The position numbers and the translations under genes are program-made. DNA of 64,000 nucleotides from Diadophis punctatus similis (lineage: Eukaryota > Chordata > Lepidosauria > Squamata > Dipsadidae). Under the pieces are notes generated by a model. The model was given only the letters and a program-made list of their open reading frames with translations. It was not told the DNA's origin and did no database searches. Shown one piece after another: positions 11,374-22,553 of the stretch (position 1 is its first letter; each line of letters begins with the position of its first letter). Location of the stretch: NCBI GenBank assembly GCA_023053685.1, contig JALIGW010000005.1:21377001-21441000 (forward strand), given 5' to 3'.

Positions 11374-11459
11374 CAGTGGTGGGTTTCACTTACCTTTGCT
11401 ACCGGTTCTGGAACAGGAGCGCTCGCGTGACGCTTCTGCGCAGTAGCAACCCACCACTG
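11374..11459. mobile_element. Very short hAT MITE (86 bp)
   Basis: It starts CAGTGGTGGGTTTC and ends CAACCCACCACTG, with near-identical 8-bp flanks (GCTAATGG and CCTAATGG, 7 of 8). It keeps only the termini and a 60-bp interior with 'ctaccggttctgg', making it an internally deleted member of the family. Confidence 0.85.
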
Positions 11460-11467
11460 CCTAATGG

Positions 11468-11964
11468 TAATTAAAAAAATGGAAAATAGTTTTATCAAAT
11501 TTGTTTGACTATCTTATTTGGACATTATGATCAGCAGTCATGTCATCCTTGTTCTTTTGCCTATTTCCCATAGTTAGTTTTCTAGAGGAGAATGTCACTC
11601 TCTGGATGGAAAAGAATTTTGATTTGTGCTGTTGATAGGTATCGTTTTTCAACTTTTGAGTGAGCTTTTCTTTCTTCTTACAAAAAAAGAAGTGACATGA
11701 TTTTCAGAGACATGATCAGTGTATTTTTGGCGTATTCAGTTTGTAAATAATTTTCATGCCTTTTTTCTCTTTGATTATTCTTAGACATTTTGCGATGGTG
11801 TTGATCCTTCAAAGCTATTTATTTGTTCTTGTTTTTCTTGTTGAGTAGTTCACATATATGCATGCATCCATATAGACCCACAAATACAGACATATTATTT
11901 CATGTGGAGCATGGGGATTCATCTTAAATTCAAAGTAATTAATCTTATAATTAATATATATATA
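11468..11964. other. No feature recognised
   Basis: AT-rich sequence. Confidence 0.4.
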
Positions 11965-12104
11965 TACCCGTGTTCCCCCGAAAATAAGACCCTGTCTTAT
12001 ATTTTTTTGAACCCTGAAATAAGCGCTTGGCCTTATTGCCATGCACTCAAAAGTCCGATTGGGCTTATTATCAGGGGATGTCTTATTTTGGGGGAAACGG
12101 GGTA
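11965..12104. mobile_element. 140-bp TA-flanked MITE, AAAATAAGAC ends
   Basis: It begins 'tacccgtgttcccccgaaaa' and ends 'ttttgggggaaacggggta', long inverted termini bounded by TA. The interior alternates 'aataagcgcttggcc' and 'gggcttattatc', also partly inverted. A Tc1/mariner affinity is inferred from the TA boundary. Confidence 0.8.
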
Positions 12105-12808
12105 TATATAAAATGCACATTTCCTTTCAAGGTAAAAATTGTATTTTAGGTTGTGTTATGCAAATCTATTAAACTGAGATTTCGTTGTTGTTTTCTTTAA
12201 CTAAAGAAAAAACTTTTAAACTAGAAAAAAGGGTAAGAAAGTAGAGAGCAGGTGTTGGTATTAGCAGCACTAAACAAATTGTGGTGCCAATAATCTTTGT
12301 CTGAAAAGAAATCTTATTTTTTAAATCAGGTCTGTCTGTCTGTCTGTCTGTCTCCCATTTTTTCCTTTAGGAGCTCAAGGTGGTACACAGTGTCTCCCAA
12401 AGCACCTGTTTTGAGTAATTTTCAAAGCATAGAACCATGTGCTGTAGGTTGAAGGAAATTGGCACATGAATTTAGCCCTTTTATTCCTTTTGTCATCTTC
12501 TCTTTTGAAAAGAAAGTAAAGAAAGTAATAGTAGCGAATTTTCTTCTAGCGCATAATAATATTCTGACTTTGTGAAAGAAAATCTATACAGTGTTTTACA
12601 ACATAATTAGATGATAAATATTATCATATGATATATTAGACTTGTTGACTTCCTAACAAGTTTGCTCTAAATTGTTCATTTAGTTGTACAATGCTTTAGT
12701 CTTCAGTTTAGCAGCTAATTTGAAAATTTCTAAAAAGAAAAAACAGAATAAACAGCACCTTCACTTCACAATTATATGTCTTTTTTAATCACATGGACAT
12801 AAAGCAAA
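12105..12808. other. Unassigned sequence with a short (GTCT)n
   Basis: (GTCT)n at about 12331-12352; otherwise AT-rich with nothing supported. Confidence 0.45.
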
Positions 12809-13200
12809 TGTCAGGTTCCAGAATAAGCCTCAAAAACAAGAACCACAAACACAATGCTGGTTTGCAATCTTCTTTACTTGACTTCTCCGGCACATACTGA
12901 TAAACACTTGTGAAACAAAATGTGATGTGTGTTAAACCTGCGCGCTGTGTGCTCCCCACCACCTTTAACTATCACGCGCACACCCAGGTGATTAGCAGTC
13001 TGCCAATCCGAAGCTGACTCCTCTTCCGGAATCTGCATAGCCGACACCCAGCAGCTCTTCAGGTGTGCTGGCGTCTGATGTCACCCAATAGAACAGTAGC
13101 CGACTCCCAGCTGCTAGCCGGCTTTACCGGTGTCAGCTTTCATCCCCCAGCAAGCAGCGCATTGAGGCTCTGTATCACGCCACCCCCTGAATGTCAGCTC
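12809..13200 (-). mobile_element. Probable LTR of an endogenous LTR element
   Basis: The block is GC-richer than its surroundings. It begins TGTCAGGTTCCAG on the + strand and contains, on the minus strand, a promoter-like GC-rich half followed by an A-rich, polyadenylation-like half. A CA at about 13150 is followed by GCAAG, matching 4 of 5 bases of the GCAAA before the start, so the LTR may end there. The right boundary is uncertain and no internal coding region was seen. Confidence 0.45.
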
Positions 13201-15394
13201 CGGACCTGGAGGTACGCGGAACTGACAACAGAGTTGTAAATATTGGTGTTGCACATCTATTTCCACTTAATATACAGCTTCTGTAATAATGTGATTTGTG
13301 GGTTAAGGATTCAAGTTTGTGAAACACTTTTATTATAGTTGGAAATGATTGGACCCTGAATTGGTTTTTCACTCAACCTGGATTATTTGTTTAATTGGTT
13401 GTCTTGTTCATTTTACCCATAAGTTTATGATCAAAGTCATTATCCTGTGCAAGAGAAACCCATAATCACAATAAACAAAAGGAAAATATGTGGAATTGAA
13501 ATCAGTTCAGTTCTATAATTTTATTTGTTTGTTCCTAAACCAGGTTTTACCTCAGGGTGAGACTGAATTTGTTGACTTTAATCTTTGTTAGAAATGGTTT
13601 GCACAAATCCAAACTGATGCTGTATGTTGCAGACAGCTGGTTGTCATGGTAACTGTAGTGCAGTTTTTAATTCCACTTGGTGAGTAATACAGACACCGCA
13701 TTGGTGAATAAAGCATGGCTTTGTGCTTTACAAATATATAGCATTATCCATATCAGTGTTGCTAAATAAAATGATGTGTTCATGCACTTTTAGATACATC
13801 AATTTGGTTTATTGATATTACTTTTTTTTCATAATGTAAAAACCAGGCAGATTATTTGGCATCAGTCAATCAGGGAAATCAAATAAAAGTATTCACAGTT
13901 GCATAAATTAGATTATAAATAGACAAATTACTTAACTTTATAATGCATTAGACTTCTGTCTATCTAAATAAGTGATACAATGTAATGGCCTTATGAAGGA
14001 GGCTAATAAGCACAGCATAGTTAAGAATCAAAGTATAAGAGTAACATGTTTTATGTAGCAAAAAATCAGAATAGGTTTTGTTCAATTTCATATACATCAT
14101 TTGTGATTTTTTAAAAAAATGGTTAAGCTCTTTTTTATTGAATTTCAAGATTTGCTGCAAATTCTGTTAAAGAATATTCGTCATTTCCGTCTTAGCGCTA
14201 TGCTTTCTTAAAAGGATAAAAATTACATTTATATATCAATTTTGGGGAGTGTTGTTAAAATTCACAGATACCTTAACTAAAGCATCCTGTTCCAGATTTA
14301 TTTATTTTTTTAAAGTAGACATTATAAATGTTTCTCGTGAGGTAATATTACAGATGTTGAGGAAAGAAAGCGAGAGTTTTATGGCAATTAATAATCTGTA
14401 AGTCCATTTCTGTTTTCTTAACCTTGTTTCATAAATACAGAGGCCAAGAAATGCAGACAAAGCCAGACAGGAATTTGGGGGGGAGGGGGGGGCGGGAGCC
14501 TGATATTAATGGTTTGACACACATAGCTTAGTATTTCCTAAACTACTTTCTTCAGGATACTAAATCTAGTTATTCATCTTAGTTAGCCTTTCAGCTGACA
14601 TCAAGGGACACATTTGTAGGGTTTTTGTTTTTATTATTGTTTCCACTACCCCCACACACAAACACACTCCCTTGTTCACTCTCTGAAGAGTCTCTTCTAG
14701 CTCTTGACTCTTAAATAATTGATTTTTTCCACTCAGGTGCACAGAACAACATTTTGAAACCACGAGATTGCAAAACTGCATGCACTTTGCTCACTGATGC
14801 ATTAGTTTTATTAAGTGGCTCCAAAACAAGATCTAGGTAGACAATGCAGAAGAATCATTTGACAAAATTAATTGAATGTTTTATTTAAAAATATGATTGA
14901 AAGCTAGAGATCTTCCAGTCTGCACATGCTTTTTTCCAACTAAACACACATAGGTAACATCATAGATTAGTAAAATTCATAAAATGTATCAGTAAAAGCC
15001 TTAGCGGAATTACACTTCCTGATAAGGCAAACCCTCAGACATTTAGGTTTGTGAACATTTTAAATATTGCTTTATCAGAAAAAAAGAAAGCATATTGTTG
15101 TCAGAAACGCAAACTATTAGTGAAAACCATTACAAAATCATTAAAGGAAGATGAGTATACAAAATATATTCTGACTCCTATTATGATTTGTCTGGAAGAA
15201 TTATGTGTATTCTTTCTAGTTCTATTTACGCTTGTTTCGTTTCTGAAATAAGTGAAATGGGATTTTTTTAGTACATGTGGTCACTGTATGTTAATCTGTT
15301 TGAATCATAAATTGTGCTAGGACAAATATAGCGTTATTTGCAATAGTGGTGAATATCTGTAGCTTGGGTGTAGAATGAGGATGAAGGTTCATTC
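13201..15394. other. Single-copy-looking AT-rich segment, no coding exon seen
   Basis: No transposon motif was recognised over about 2 kb, unusual for this window. It contains a G-rich run near 14477-14493 and the motif at 13640-13653 listed separately. Short frames (for example 15051-15251) lack domain signatures. Confidence 0.5.
13640..13653. promoter_or_regulatory. Candidate RFX X-box
   Basis: GTTGTCATGGTAAC is an imperfect palindrome with half-sites GTTGTC and GGTAAC spaced by AT. It fits the RFX X-box pattern (GTNRCC, 0-3 nt, RGYAAC) apart from the third-last base of the left half. It lies in non-repetitive sequence. Function is inferred from the motif alone. Confidence 0.35.
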
Positions 15395-16955
15395 TCCAAG
15401 CTTGTGGGTTGGTTTCTGAACATTTCATTACTTGGCTGGGTAACATCTTCAGCAGAGTTTATGGGATGTCCATGTCGGTGTTCTGTTTATAAGGGCTTTG
15501 TGTGGTCAGTAGATCTTGTGATGGGTCAGGTGTAGGTGTGTCAAGTGAGGGTCTTGTAATGAGTCTTGTGATGGGTCAGGTGTGAGTCATCAGTGAGAGT
15601 CTTGTGATGGGTCTTATGATGGGAAGGTTACATCAGGTGAGGATTACTGGGAGGTGAAGTGCTGGTTGGGAGGGCTTGCGTGGGTTGGCTGAGGGTCAGT
15701 GCTGTCTCTGGTTGGCTGTGCAGTTAATTTGGATTCTGACGGGTTCGTAGGGTGTCTATTGATGGAATTATTTGTGGAGTGCCAGGCTTTGATGAACTCA
15801 TAAGTGTGGTGTGTGGTAGTGTGGCCAATGATTTTTGCATTGCTCCAATAGAACTGGTGCTGTTTGGTGTAGCTTCTGCTATTAGGCCTGATATGGGTTA
15901 TCCCATCAGGATACCTTATAGATTTTCCCATTGAACTTGAAGTATGAGTTGAGGCATAGAGCCAGAAGTTTCATGATGGCTTCTGTGGACATGGAGTGTT
16001 CTGTGGTGGCATCATCTTTGTGGGTATGCTGTTTAGTGAGTAGGTGGTATATGGTTTGTTTAGCCAGGTCGATATCAATCGAGGTGAAGATAGTGGTGAC
16101 ATTGAAGGGAGACCATGATTTTTTCCTTGTTGATCTTGGTGTGTTTGATGCATTGGAGAAATTGTTCTGGGGAGTTTATTGAATGGGTTGAGTCATTGAC
16201 CAGGTGTCTGAGTTTCTTCTGCAGGCTTTTGGCTAGTTTATACGTCGGGTTCCAGGTAGAGACACAATTGGGCGTAAAGGGATCCCATTCTTGTGAATTT
16301 TGGGGAGTCCATAGAACCTGGGTGTGGAGGAGTTTTGTGGTTGCATGTGCTTTCTCTCTAGTGGTGTTAGTCAGTTTTGTCCATTATTACCATCAGTCTG
16401 CCTTTGTCTGCCAGTAGGATGATGATGCTTTTGTCTTGTTTTAGTGACTTTAGTGCTCTCTTCTTTGGCTGAGTGTTTTGTTTTGTCTGTTGCATTGCAC
16501 TTTGAGGATTATTCTTTGTCTGATGTTTTCTTGTGTTTCTTGGTCCAGTGATGCGTTTTTAGAATGGATTTGAGATTGTCAAGGAATTCAATGGGGTCAG
16601 CATCTTTGTAGTTGAGTTTGAAATTGAAGACGGTCTTTCATCATCAGATAGAAGACTGCTGGATAGATTTTTGATAGTTCTGAGTTGTTGTCTTGTGATT
16701 TTGGGGTGATGGTATTGTGTTTCTCTTGTAGTGAGTTGCGTTTTTGGTTTTGTATTTTGTTGGCATTTCTGTGGATTGTGGGTTCTAAGGTGTCTGTCAG
16801 GTCTTATCCGATGGAGTTGAGGCATGTGGTTTTTTGTTCATTGATGATGCATTATTATTTTTTCCAGGATGTTGTGGGCATTGGTGATCATGAATCGAAG
16901 CATTTTGAATCCATTTTGGAAGTCCAGTTTCCATGCTTGTGGGTGGCAAATAGTG
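15395..16955 (-). mobile_element. Penelope-like element, internally deleted
   Basis: The minus strand reads as a Penelope-like reverse transcriptase: FYGLPKIHKNGIPLRPIVS near 16240-16330, then a degraded VSFNVTTIFTSI at about 16070-16130, then YFKFNGKIY at about 15910-15940. It then jumps directly to a GIY-YIG-type C-terminus, HQFYWSNAKIIGHTTTHHT and EFIKAWHSTNNSINRH, at about 15760-15870. The part of the RT domain that should hold the YADD box and the first half of the endonuclease are missing. The 3' region has tandem 'gtcttgtgatgggtcaggtg' units (15505-15620). It has many frameshifts and is not functional. Confidence 0.82.
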
Positions 16956-17349
16956 TTATTTTTTTAGTTTTCATAATAAAAAGTTACCCATCCCTTTTCT
17001 CTTTCAAAATTCTGTGTTTTATTATTTCTAATAGTAATCTGCACTGTATTAGATAGTTAGAATATATTCAAGAGGCTATCATTTTCTGGTCTAATTACTA
17101 GACTTAATCAAGGAAAAGATTCAAATTCTGTATCATGCTTTTCATGCTTGATTCATACCTTTATTTCCTGTTGGAGTAAATTTTAATTTTCTTTCCCTGT
17201 TCTATGAAGATGTCCATTGGTTTTTCTTCTGCCATTTTCAGATAATATGGATGCTTAGGATTATTGAAATTACATTGTTTGAGATGCTCACATTCTTCCC
17301 CTCGCCATTCTCCCATAGTTATTTGGCCAAGTCTTATATTCTTATATTA
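16956..17349. other. No feature recognised
   Basis: AT-rich sequence between the Penelope-like and L1 remnants. Confidence 0.4.
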
Positions 17350-17640
17350 TTGCCCTTAAGAATAGTCCTGAAGTCCTCCCCATCGAGGAATGGACATTAA
17401 AAGTTGTACATCTGGCTGAAATGGCAAAAATCTCATCATATCTTAAAGATCATTCAAATGAGAGATACATATTGGAATGGAGTAGATGGACTGATTATAT
17501 TCAAAAAAAAGTATCAGATTAAGAAGATATAAATAGTTTAATAATGATATATGTTAAATTTTTAGAATGTGTTTAAAAGGTTTTAAATAAAGAGGAGTTA
17601 AAGAACTAGAGAAATTTTGAATTTATAATTTGTTAGTATA
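17350..17640 (+). mobile_element. L1 ORF2 C-terminal fragment
   Basis: The + strand reads VLPIEEWTLKVVHLAEMAKI, SSYLKDHSNERYILEW and SRWTDYIQKKVSD before a stop, the pattern of the L1 ORF2 C-terminus also seen in the copies at 31900 and 61370. The copy is 5' truncated. Confidence 0.7.
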
Positions 17641-18275
17641 TCTGGCTACTCTCGCCTTCTTTCTCCCATGTATGCATGTGGGTGCATGCATGCTAATGTG
17701 CTTGTAGATGATCTTGACAGAGATGTCCAAGCTCCATTGTCAAGGTGATATGAAGTTAATCATTTCCTAAATCCAGAATGTCCAGATAACATTTGGAAGC
17801 AGCTAAGACAGATACCGCCCCCCTCCCCAATTCACTGGAGTATAAGAAGGATGGAGTACAGTGAAATCAGACTTACTGAATTCTTTTATTAAAGCCAAAC
17901 TTAAGAGAAGTAGTCTTAGCCTTCCTGTGGAGTTGATTTCTTGGTCTAGTTTGCCAAGTATGGCTGACAATACTCAAGAAATGGTAAACAGGCCGCCTCA
18001 GAGTCAAGGCTGGAGGGTGAAAAATGGACCTAAGCCAGCACACTGTATTATAAAACTGCCCACATGTGCAAGCAATGAAAGGAAAAAGTAGTATAGCGGC
18101 TGTTAACAGCTGCTTTGTGAAAAGGAGACTGGAAGACCAGAATGGGATAGGTCAGAGCAGGAGAGAATGTGGTGACAGTGGAGAATTATTGAAGGAGGGG
18201 AAAATAGGCAGGTAGTGATGGGTCTCCATCTTGCACAGATTCCCTCAAACATGGCAGCACCTCCGGCAGCTTCTT
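17641..18275. other. No feature recognised
   Basis: Unassigned. A 76-codon frame at 17861-18091 has no recognised domain. Confidence 0.4.
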
Positions 18276-18510
18276 TCTTTCTTTATTTTTATTTGTTTGT
18301 TTGTTTGTCAAACATGTACAAGATAGTAGGTGTTTGTATAAACATAACATAAGCAAAGAAGTACAGATAAATGAGGCCAATAGGGCAGTAAGACAGGGAC
18401 GGTAGACACAGTGGTGCGCTTATGCACGCCCCTTACAGACCTCTTAGGAATGGGGTGAGGTCGACTGTAGACAGTCTAAGGTTAAAGTCTAAGGTTAAAG
18501 TTCTTCTCTC
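18276..18510 (-). mobile_element. LINE 3' end (CR1/L2-like)
   Basis: The TTTATTTG/TTTG tail complement is followed by 'tgtcaaacatgtacaagata' and 'cacgccccttacagacctct', collinear with the minus-strand LINE at 25505-25925 and with the reverse complement of 8700-8893. Confidence 0.75.
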
Positions 18511-19649
18511 TAGTTGCCTCTTTGAATATTGTTTGCTACATTGTTACCAGTTATATTGCCATTATTTTTGTTTGCAGTCTACTTTTTTAATATAAAATGT
18601 ACCCTAAGTTAGCAGAAATAAGAATAACAGTTCTAGTTACCAGAAATCTAAAAACCTCAGAACTGTGTAAGCCACCTTGTTATGTCTTGCAATCTTTCTA
18701 CCACAGTTTCTCTCTCTTTTCAAAGCAAAATGCATTTAGCACACAAAACTCTCTGGGAAAGAGAAGTCAGAGAACATGAACCCCTGAAAACTTCTGGTAT
18801 GGGGAAAATGTGACCATCAGAAAAAAAGAGCCACATATTCTTCTCCGGATGGTTTTTAAACAACCTGGGGGGAAATTTGGCTTTGATGCTTATTTGTTCC
18901 TTGCAGAAAAGTTAAAAATTTTAATTAGATTTTGTGGCCATTTTTTCCAAAATGTATTGAAAAATAACTATTATTCCAATGCTTTCCACATCCAGGTTGC
19001 TATTCCTCCCCTTTCTTAACAGAAGGCAAATTACATTATAAATACAATAAACACAAAAGCTATTCATAGGCAATTATTAGGGCAGTTGGCAAAAAGTTGG
19101 ATCAAGGGAAGAATCAAGCAAAGGCTTTTTAAAAAATTATGATGCGTGCAAGACACTAATTATCAGATGAACAGAGTTTGTTCATCTGATAACCCAGTAC
19201 AGAGCTCGCTTGCTTCAAATATTCCAGCAAACTAGAGGCAATATTTGGAAATGCTTATTATTTACAAAACATATTAATGGCATTCTAATTTCTTATTAAG
19301 CACAAACTAGGTTTTTCTCATGTAGCTCTCCTGAATTGATAAACATCTTCCAAGGGCTGATGAGCTGATTCTGATATTTAGAGGGACCAGACCAAGTAAT
19401 CAAGTTTTGTCATTTTCTATGTGTCAAGTGATAACCGTTTTTCAAGAGAGACACTTCAAGGTCTCAATGTATGAAATAAAGCAGGATTGCACTGAGTTTT
19501 CTACAACCAATATAAGTAACATAAAAATTGACTAATGAGGAATAAGATGTTGACCACCATTGGAGACAGCTAGCCATTAATAAGCAGCCATTTAATGTAA
19601 TTGCTTTGAAACTCAGGAAAAATATGTAATTTTCAATCTGATTGCTAAC
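18511..19649. other. No feature recognised
   Basis: AT-rich sequence. A short inverted repeat, 'atcagatgaacagagtttgt' against 'gttcatctgat', lies at about 19163-19192. Nothing else is supported. Confidence 0.4.
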
Positions 19650-19918
19650 TGTGATGGAACGAGGAAGGGATGAATGAACCATTAAGAAAAGAGCTTCAAA
19701 GAAGATCAATCGTGGAAAAAAAAGTGTGAGAAGGGAATTTGAGGTAGCTTGTCCTTGATGTTGTTTGTTACAATGTGTGGTAGACAAACACAGTGGTGAG
19801 AGAGATGGAGGGAGAGAGAGGGGGGAGGAGAGAGAGAGAGGTAAAACAGTAAAGAGCATTCCTGAAACTCTTGCTGTTCCTATTTCTTGATGGTTCCTGC
19901 ATTGAAAGACTAAGATCA
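19650..19918 (+). mobile_element. Degraded LTR, left copy, of a Ty3/gypsy element
   Basis: It shares an ordered series of blocks with 23095-23350: 'gggatgaatgaac', 'gtgtga', 'ccttgat', 'ttgtttg', 'aatgtg', 'taaagagcattcc' and 'cctgc', in the same orientation. The right copy has an intact 'caataaagaacattcc', polyadenylation-like. Gag and integrase remnants lie between the two, in the same orientation. A GA-rich microsatellite (19798-19840) has grown inside. Confidence 0.6.
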
Positions 19919-19999
19919 ATCTTCAAAGCCTCCTACTTTTTTTAGAGAGTCATCAGACACAGAATCCTGAAACTAAACCATGATAATCAATCCTGTGTA

Positions 20000-20660
20000 T
20001 TGCATGCAGAGCAAGTAGCAAGATTCTCCTGTAGTTATCAAGAGCAAATACCTACACAGATAATGAACCTGCACAATGCCATGAACTACTTAGCACAGCA
20101 CCTAGGACTAGCACCTCAAATTGCTTTACAACCATTGTTACTTAGATTTCCTGGAAGCCTATCATTTGAATTGTTCCTGGTTGGCAGATCAATGGAATAT
20201 ATGATTAAACCGAAGTAACGTTCATTCTCAGCCTGCTGAAGGATGGAGCAGTTCTATGGGCAATTTCACTCATTGAAAACCATCATGCGATCTTAGACAA
20301 CTATCGTAATTTCACACAATGTTTTAGAACTGCCTTTGATGACTCAGCCAGAGGAAAGACTGAAAAATGGGAGAGTCACAAACTGCAACAAAGAAATTCC
20401 CAAGTTAGTGAGTAGATAGTGCATTTCAAATTGTATGCCAGGTGTGTGCACTAAAATGATTTGGCCCTGGTAGAACAGTTTGGGGGTGGGCTCTCTGATG
20501 AACTGAGGGATGAATTAGTAAGACAAGACAAACTAGACCATTTAGAAGAACTATGTCAGTCTTGTGTGCTAACCAGTGTGTTTAGAGGAGTAGACGCATG
20601 GGAGGTTGAGGAATGCTACTGTATATGGTTTTATATTGTCACCTCGGTTTCCCCTCCTGG
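20000..20660 (+). pseudogene. Ty3/gypsy gag remnant
   Basis: Joined over several frames, the + strand carries gag-like peptides: LWAISLIENHHAILDNYRNF (about 20255-20315), CFRTAFDDSARGKTEKWES and LVEQFGGGLSDELRDELVRQ (about 20464-20525). The last is the strongly conserved helix region of Ty3/gypsy capsids. Stops and frameshifts separate these blocks, so it encodes no protein. Domesticated relatives of such gag genes exist in mammals (RTL family), but nothing here suggests retained function. Confidence 0.75.
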
Positions 20661-21034
20661 TTGCCTCCTTGGAGCAGATGCAAATAAATTAGTAAAGGGA
20701 GCCTTGTCTGCAAAGAAAAAACAATGAAGGTGAGACCTCAGTTTTACTAAGAGCGCTTGGATGCCTAGCCATGGCTTGTCCTGCTGAAGTTCCTTACTCT
20801 GTTAGCAATAAAAGCAGCACTGTAAGAGCTGAGACATTTCTCAGTGGAGGAAACCCACCTTAGAGCAATCCAGGTGGAGTCAGTTCACAAGAATTTGGAA
20901 GCATCTACAGAAAGAGCAAAGCTTCACTCAATGTTGGATGAAGCTATGCAATTTTTTCCCTGCTTCAATTTTTATAACCTGGGATGCTGGTTTATAGAAA
21001 AGCTGCTAGATAAGCACCCATGCATCCAACCCAC

Positions 21035-21180
21035 CCAAGCCCCCCCCCCAGCACTTCACCTCCCAATGACCCTCACCAATGTGAGGGTCACAAGACCCTC
21101 ACTTGACACACCCATCACTGACCCATCACAAGACCTACTGACCACACGAAGCTCTTATAAACAGAAGACCACTGACCCAC
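21035..21180 (+). mobile_element. Penelope-like element 3' scrap
   Basis: 'actgacccatcacaagacct' and 'acttcacctcccaatgaccc' match the reverse complement of the 15475-15660 tail of the Penelope-like element, including its tandem unit. Confidence 0.7.
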
Positions 21181-22198
21181 AATCTACTCTCTAACAAACA
21201 ATTTGGTTTCAGAAAAAAATTATCCTGTAATCTACAACTTCTACACTGCAAAAATATATGGACTACAAAACTCAGGGAAAAGCAATAGACACAATTTACA
21301 TAGATTTCTGTAAAGCCTTTGTTTCAGTGGTACACGACAAACTACTTCTAAAACTAAAATCCTATGGCAGTGATGGCGAACCTTTTTTTCCTCGGGTGCC
21401 AAAATAGTGCGTGTGCGTGTTATTGCACGCGTGTGCGTGCCCACACCCACAATTCAAAGCTCCTCACTTGCCCCACCCTCCTCACATGTGTGCGTGACCT
21501 CCCTCATTCCCCCATTTCCCGACTTCCAGTGGGCCTGGTGGGCCCATTTTTCGCCCTCCCCAGGCTCCAGAGGCTTTCTTGGAGCTTGGGGAGGGCAAAA
21601 ACACTCCCCCCGCCACCCTGGAGGCCCTCTGGAGGCCAAAATCGCCCTCCCAGAGCCTCCGCGCGAGCCAAAAATCAGCTGGCGGGCACGCACATGTGCA
21701 CTGGAGCTAAACTAGGGCAACGGCTCGCGTGCCGGCAGATATGGCTCTGCGTGCCACCTGTGGCACCCGTGCCATAGGTTCGCCATCACTGTCCTATGGC
21801 ATCTCTGGACCCCTACATAATTGGATAGCTGCGTTCCTGTCAAACAGACAACAAGTGGTCAAAATAGGGACCACCCTATCAAATCCTGCACCTGTTAACA
21901 GCGGTGTCCCCCAAGGCAGCGTTTAGGACCAACACTCTTTATACTTTACATAAATGAAATCATATTATAAGCAACTGCGTTCTCTTTGCCGATGGTGTAA
22001 AACTATTTAACACCACTGACAATGCTGCAACCCTTCAAAAAGACCTTGACTTTGTGTCAGAATGGTCAAACAATTGGCAACTCCAAATCTCAACCAACAA
22101 ATGCTCTGTCTTACACATTAGCAAAAAGGATCAGAACACAAAATACAATCTGAGTAGACATGGCCTTGTAGACGACCCTCATTCTGTCAAGGACCTTG
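21180..22198 (+). pseudogene. LINE reverse transcriptase fragment, + strand, split by a hAT element
   Basis: In + frames: DTIYIDFCKAFVSVVHDKLL, then after the hAT insert GPLHNWIAAFLSNRQQVVKI, VNSGVPQGSV, NCVLFADGVKLFNTTDN (the active-site box F-A-D-G instead of F-A-D-D) and SEWSNNWQLQIS. Motif style fits the CR1/L2 clade. A divergent copy of the same region lies inverted at 22548-22935. Frameshifts make it non-coding. Confidence 0.85.
21368..21791. mobile_element. hAT MITE with CAGTGATGGCGAACC ends (copy 1)
   Basis: Perfect 15-bp termini, CAGTGATGGCGAACC and GGTTCGCCATCACTG, are flanked by a perfect 8-bp duplication TCCTATGG (21360-21367 and 21792-21799). The interior is GC-rich, about 424 bp in total. 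It is inserted in the LINE RT. A sister copy in inverse orientation is at 27577. The overlapping long frames on both strands are artefacts. Confidence 0.92.
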
Positions 22199-22553
22199 GA
22201 GCAGGAAGATAGTTTTGTGGTAGAAACTCCATTGTTCCAACAAGATATTACTCCTAAGAAGTATTTGGAGAGTAATATAGAAGAGATAGAATCACCAGAA
22301 GAGGAGGATTTAGTAGATGAAGAGAGATCTCCGATAGGGGAGGTAAAGTTAGAAGTTAAAGATGAGGATATTGCTACTAATAGTATTCCTTTGCCTAGAC
22401 GAGGGACTAGAGTAAGAAGGTCACCTGATAGGTATCAGGCAAATGTTGTTTGTGAAATAAGCTCAGAACCTTCTAGCTATGATGAGATTAAGTTATATTC
22501 CGAGAAGGAACAAATTGCTTGGAAAGAAGCAATAAGTAAGGATTTGAAGTTGC
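22199..22553 (+). pseudogene. Ty1/copia pol fragment (integrase-RT linker)
   Basis: A stop-free stretch of about 118 codons is acidic and low-complexity (runs of E and D), then reads PLPRRGTRVRRSPDRYQ and EKEQIAWKEAISKDLK. This is the recognisable linker between integrase and RT in Ty1/copia polyproteins (R-R-x-T-R-x-R-x-x-P-D-R-Y followed by W-K-E-A). Both ends stop abruptly at LINE sequence. Being stop-free, it looks younger than the surrounding gag and LINE remnants, but it lacks catalytic domains. Confidence 0.8.

Noticed and set aside
15500..15625. CRISPR-like repeat array
   Set aside because: Spacing is irregular, the units are imperfect and contiguous, and they belong to a Penelope-like element in a vertebrate genome.
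19464..19919. 151-codon minus-strand frame with Leu/Ser/Pro repeats
   Set aside because: It is antisense to the degraded LTR and its GA-rich repeat; no domain is recognisable.
21364..21777. 137-codon frame and its near-identical partner on the other strand at 27658-27999
   Set aside because: Both are the interior of the same MITE read in two places; conservation reflects element copies, not protein selection.
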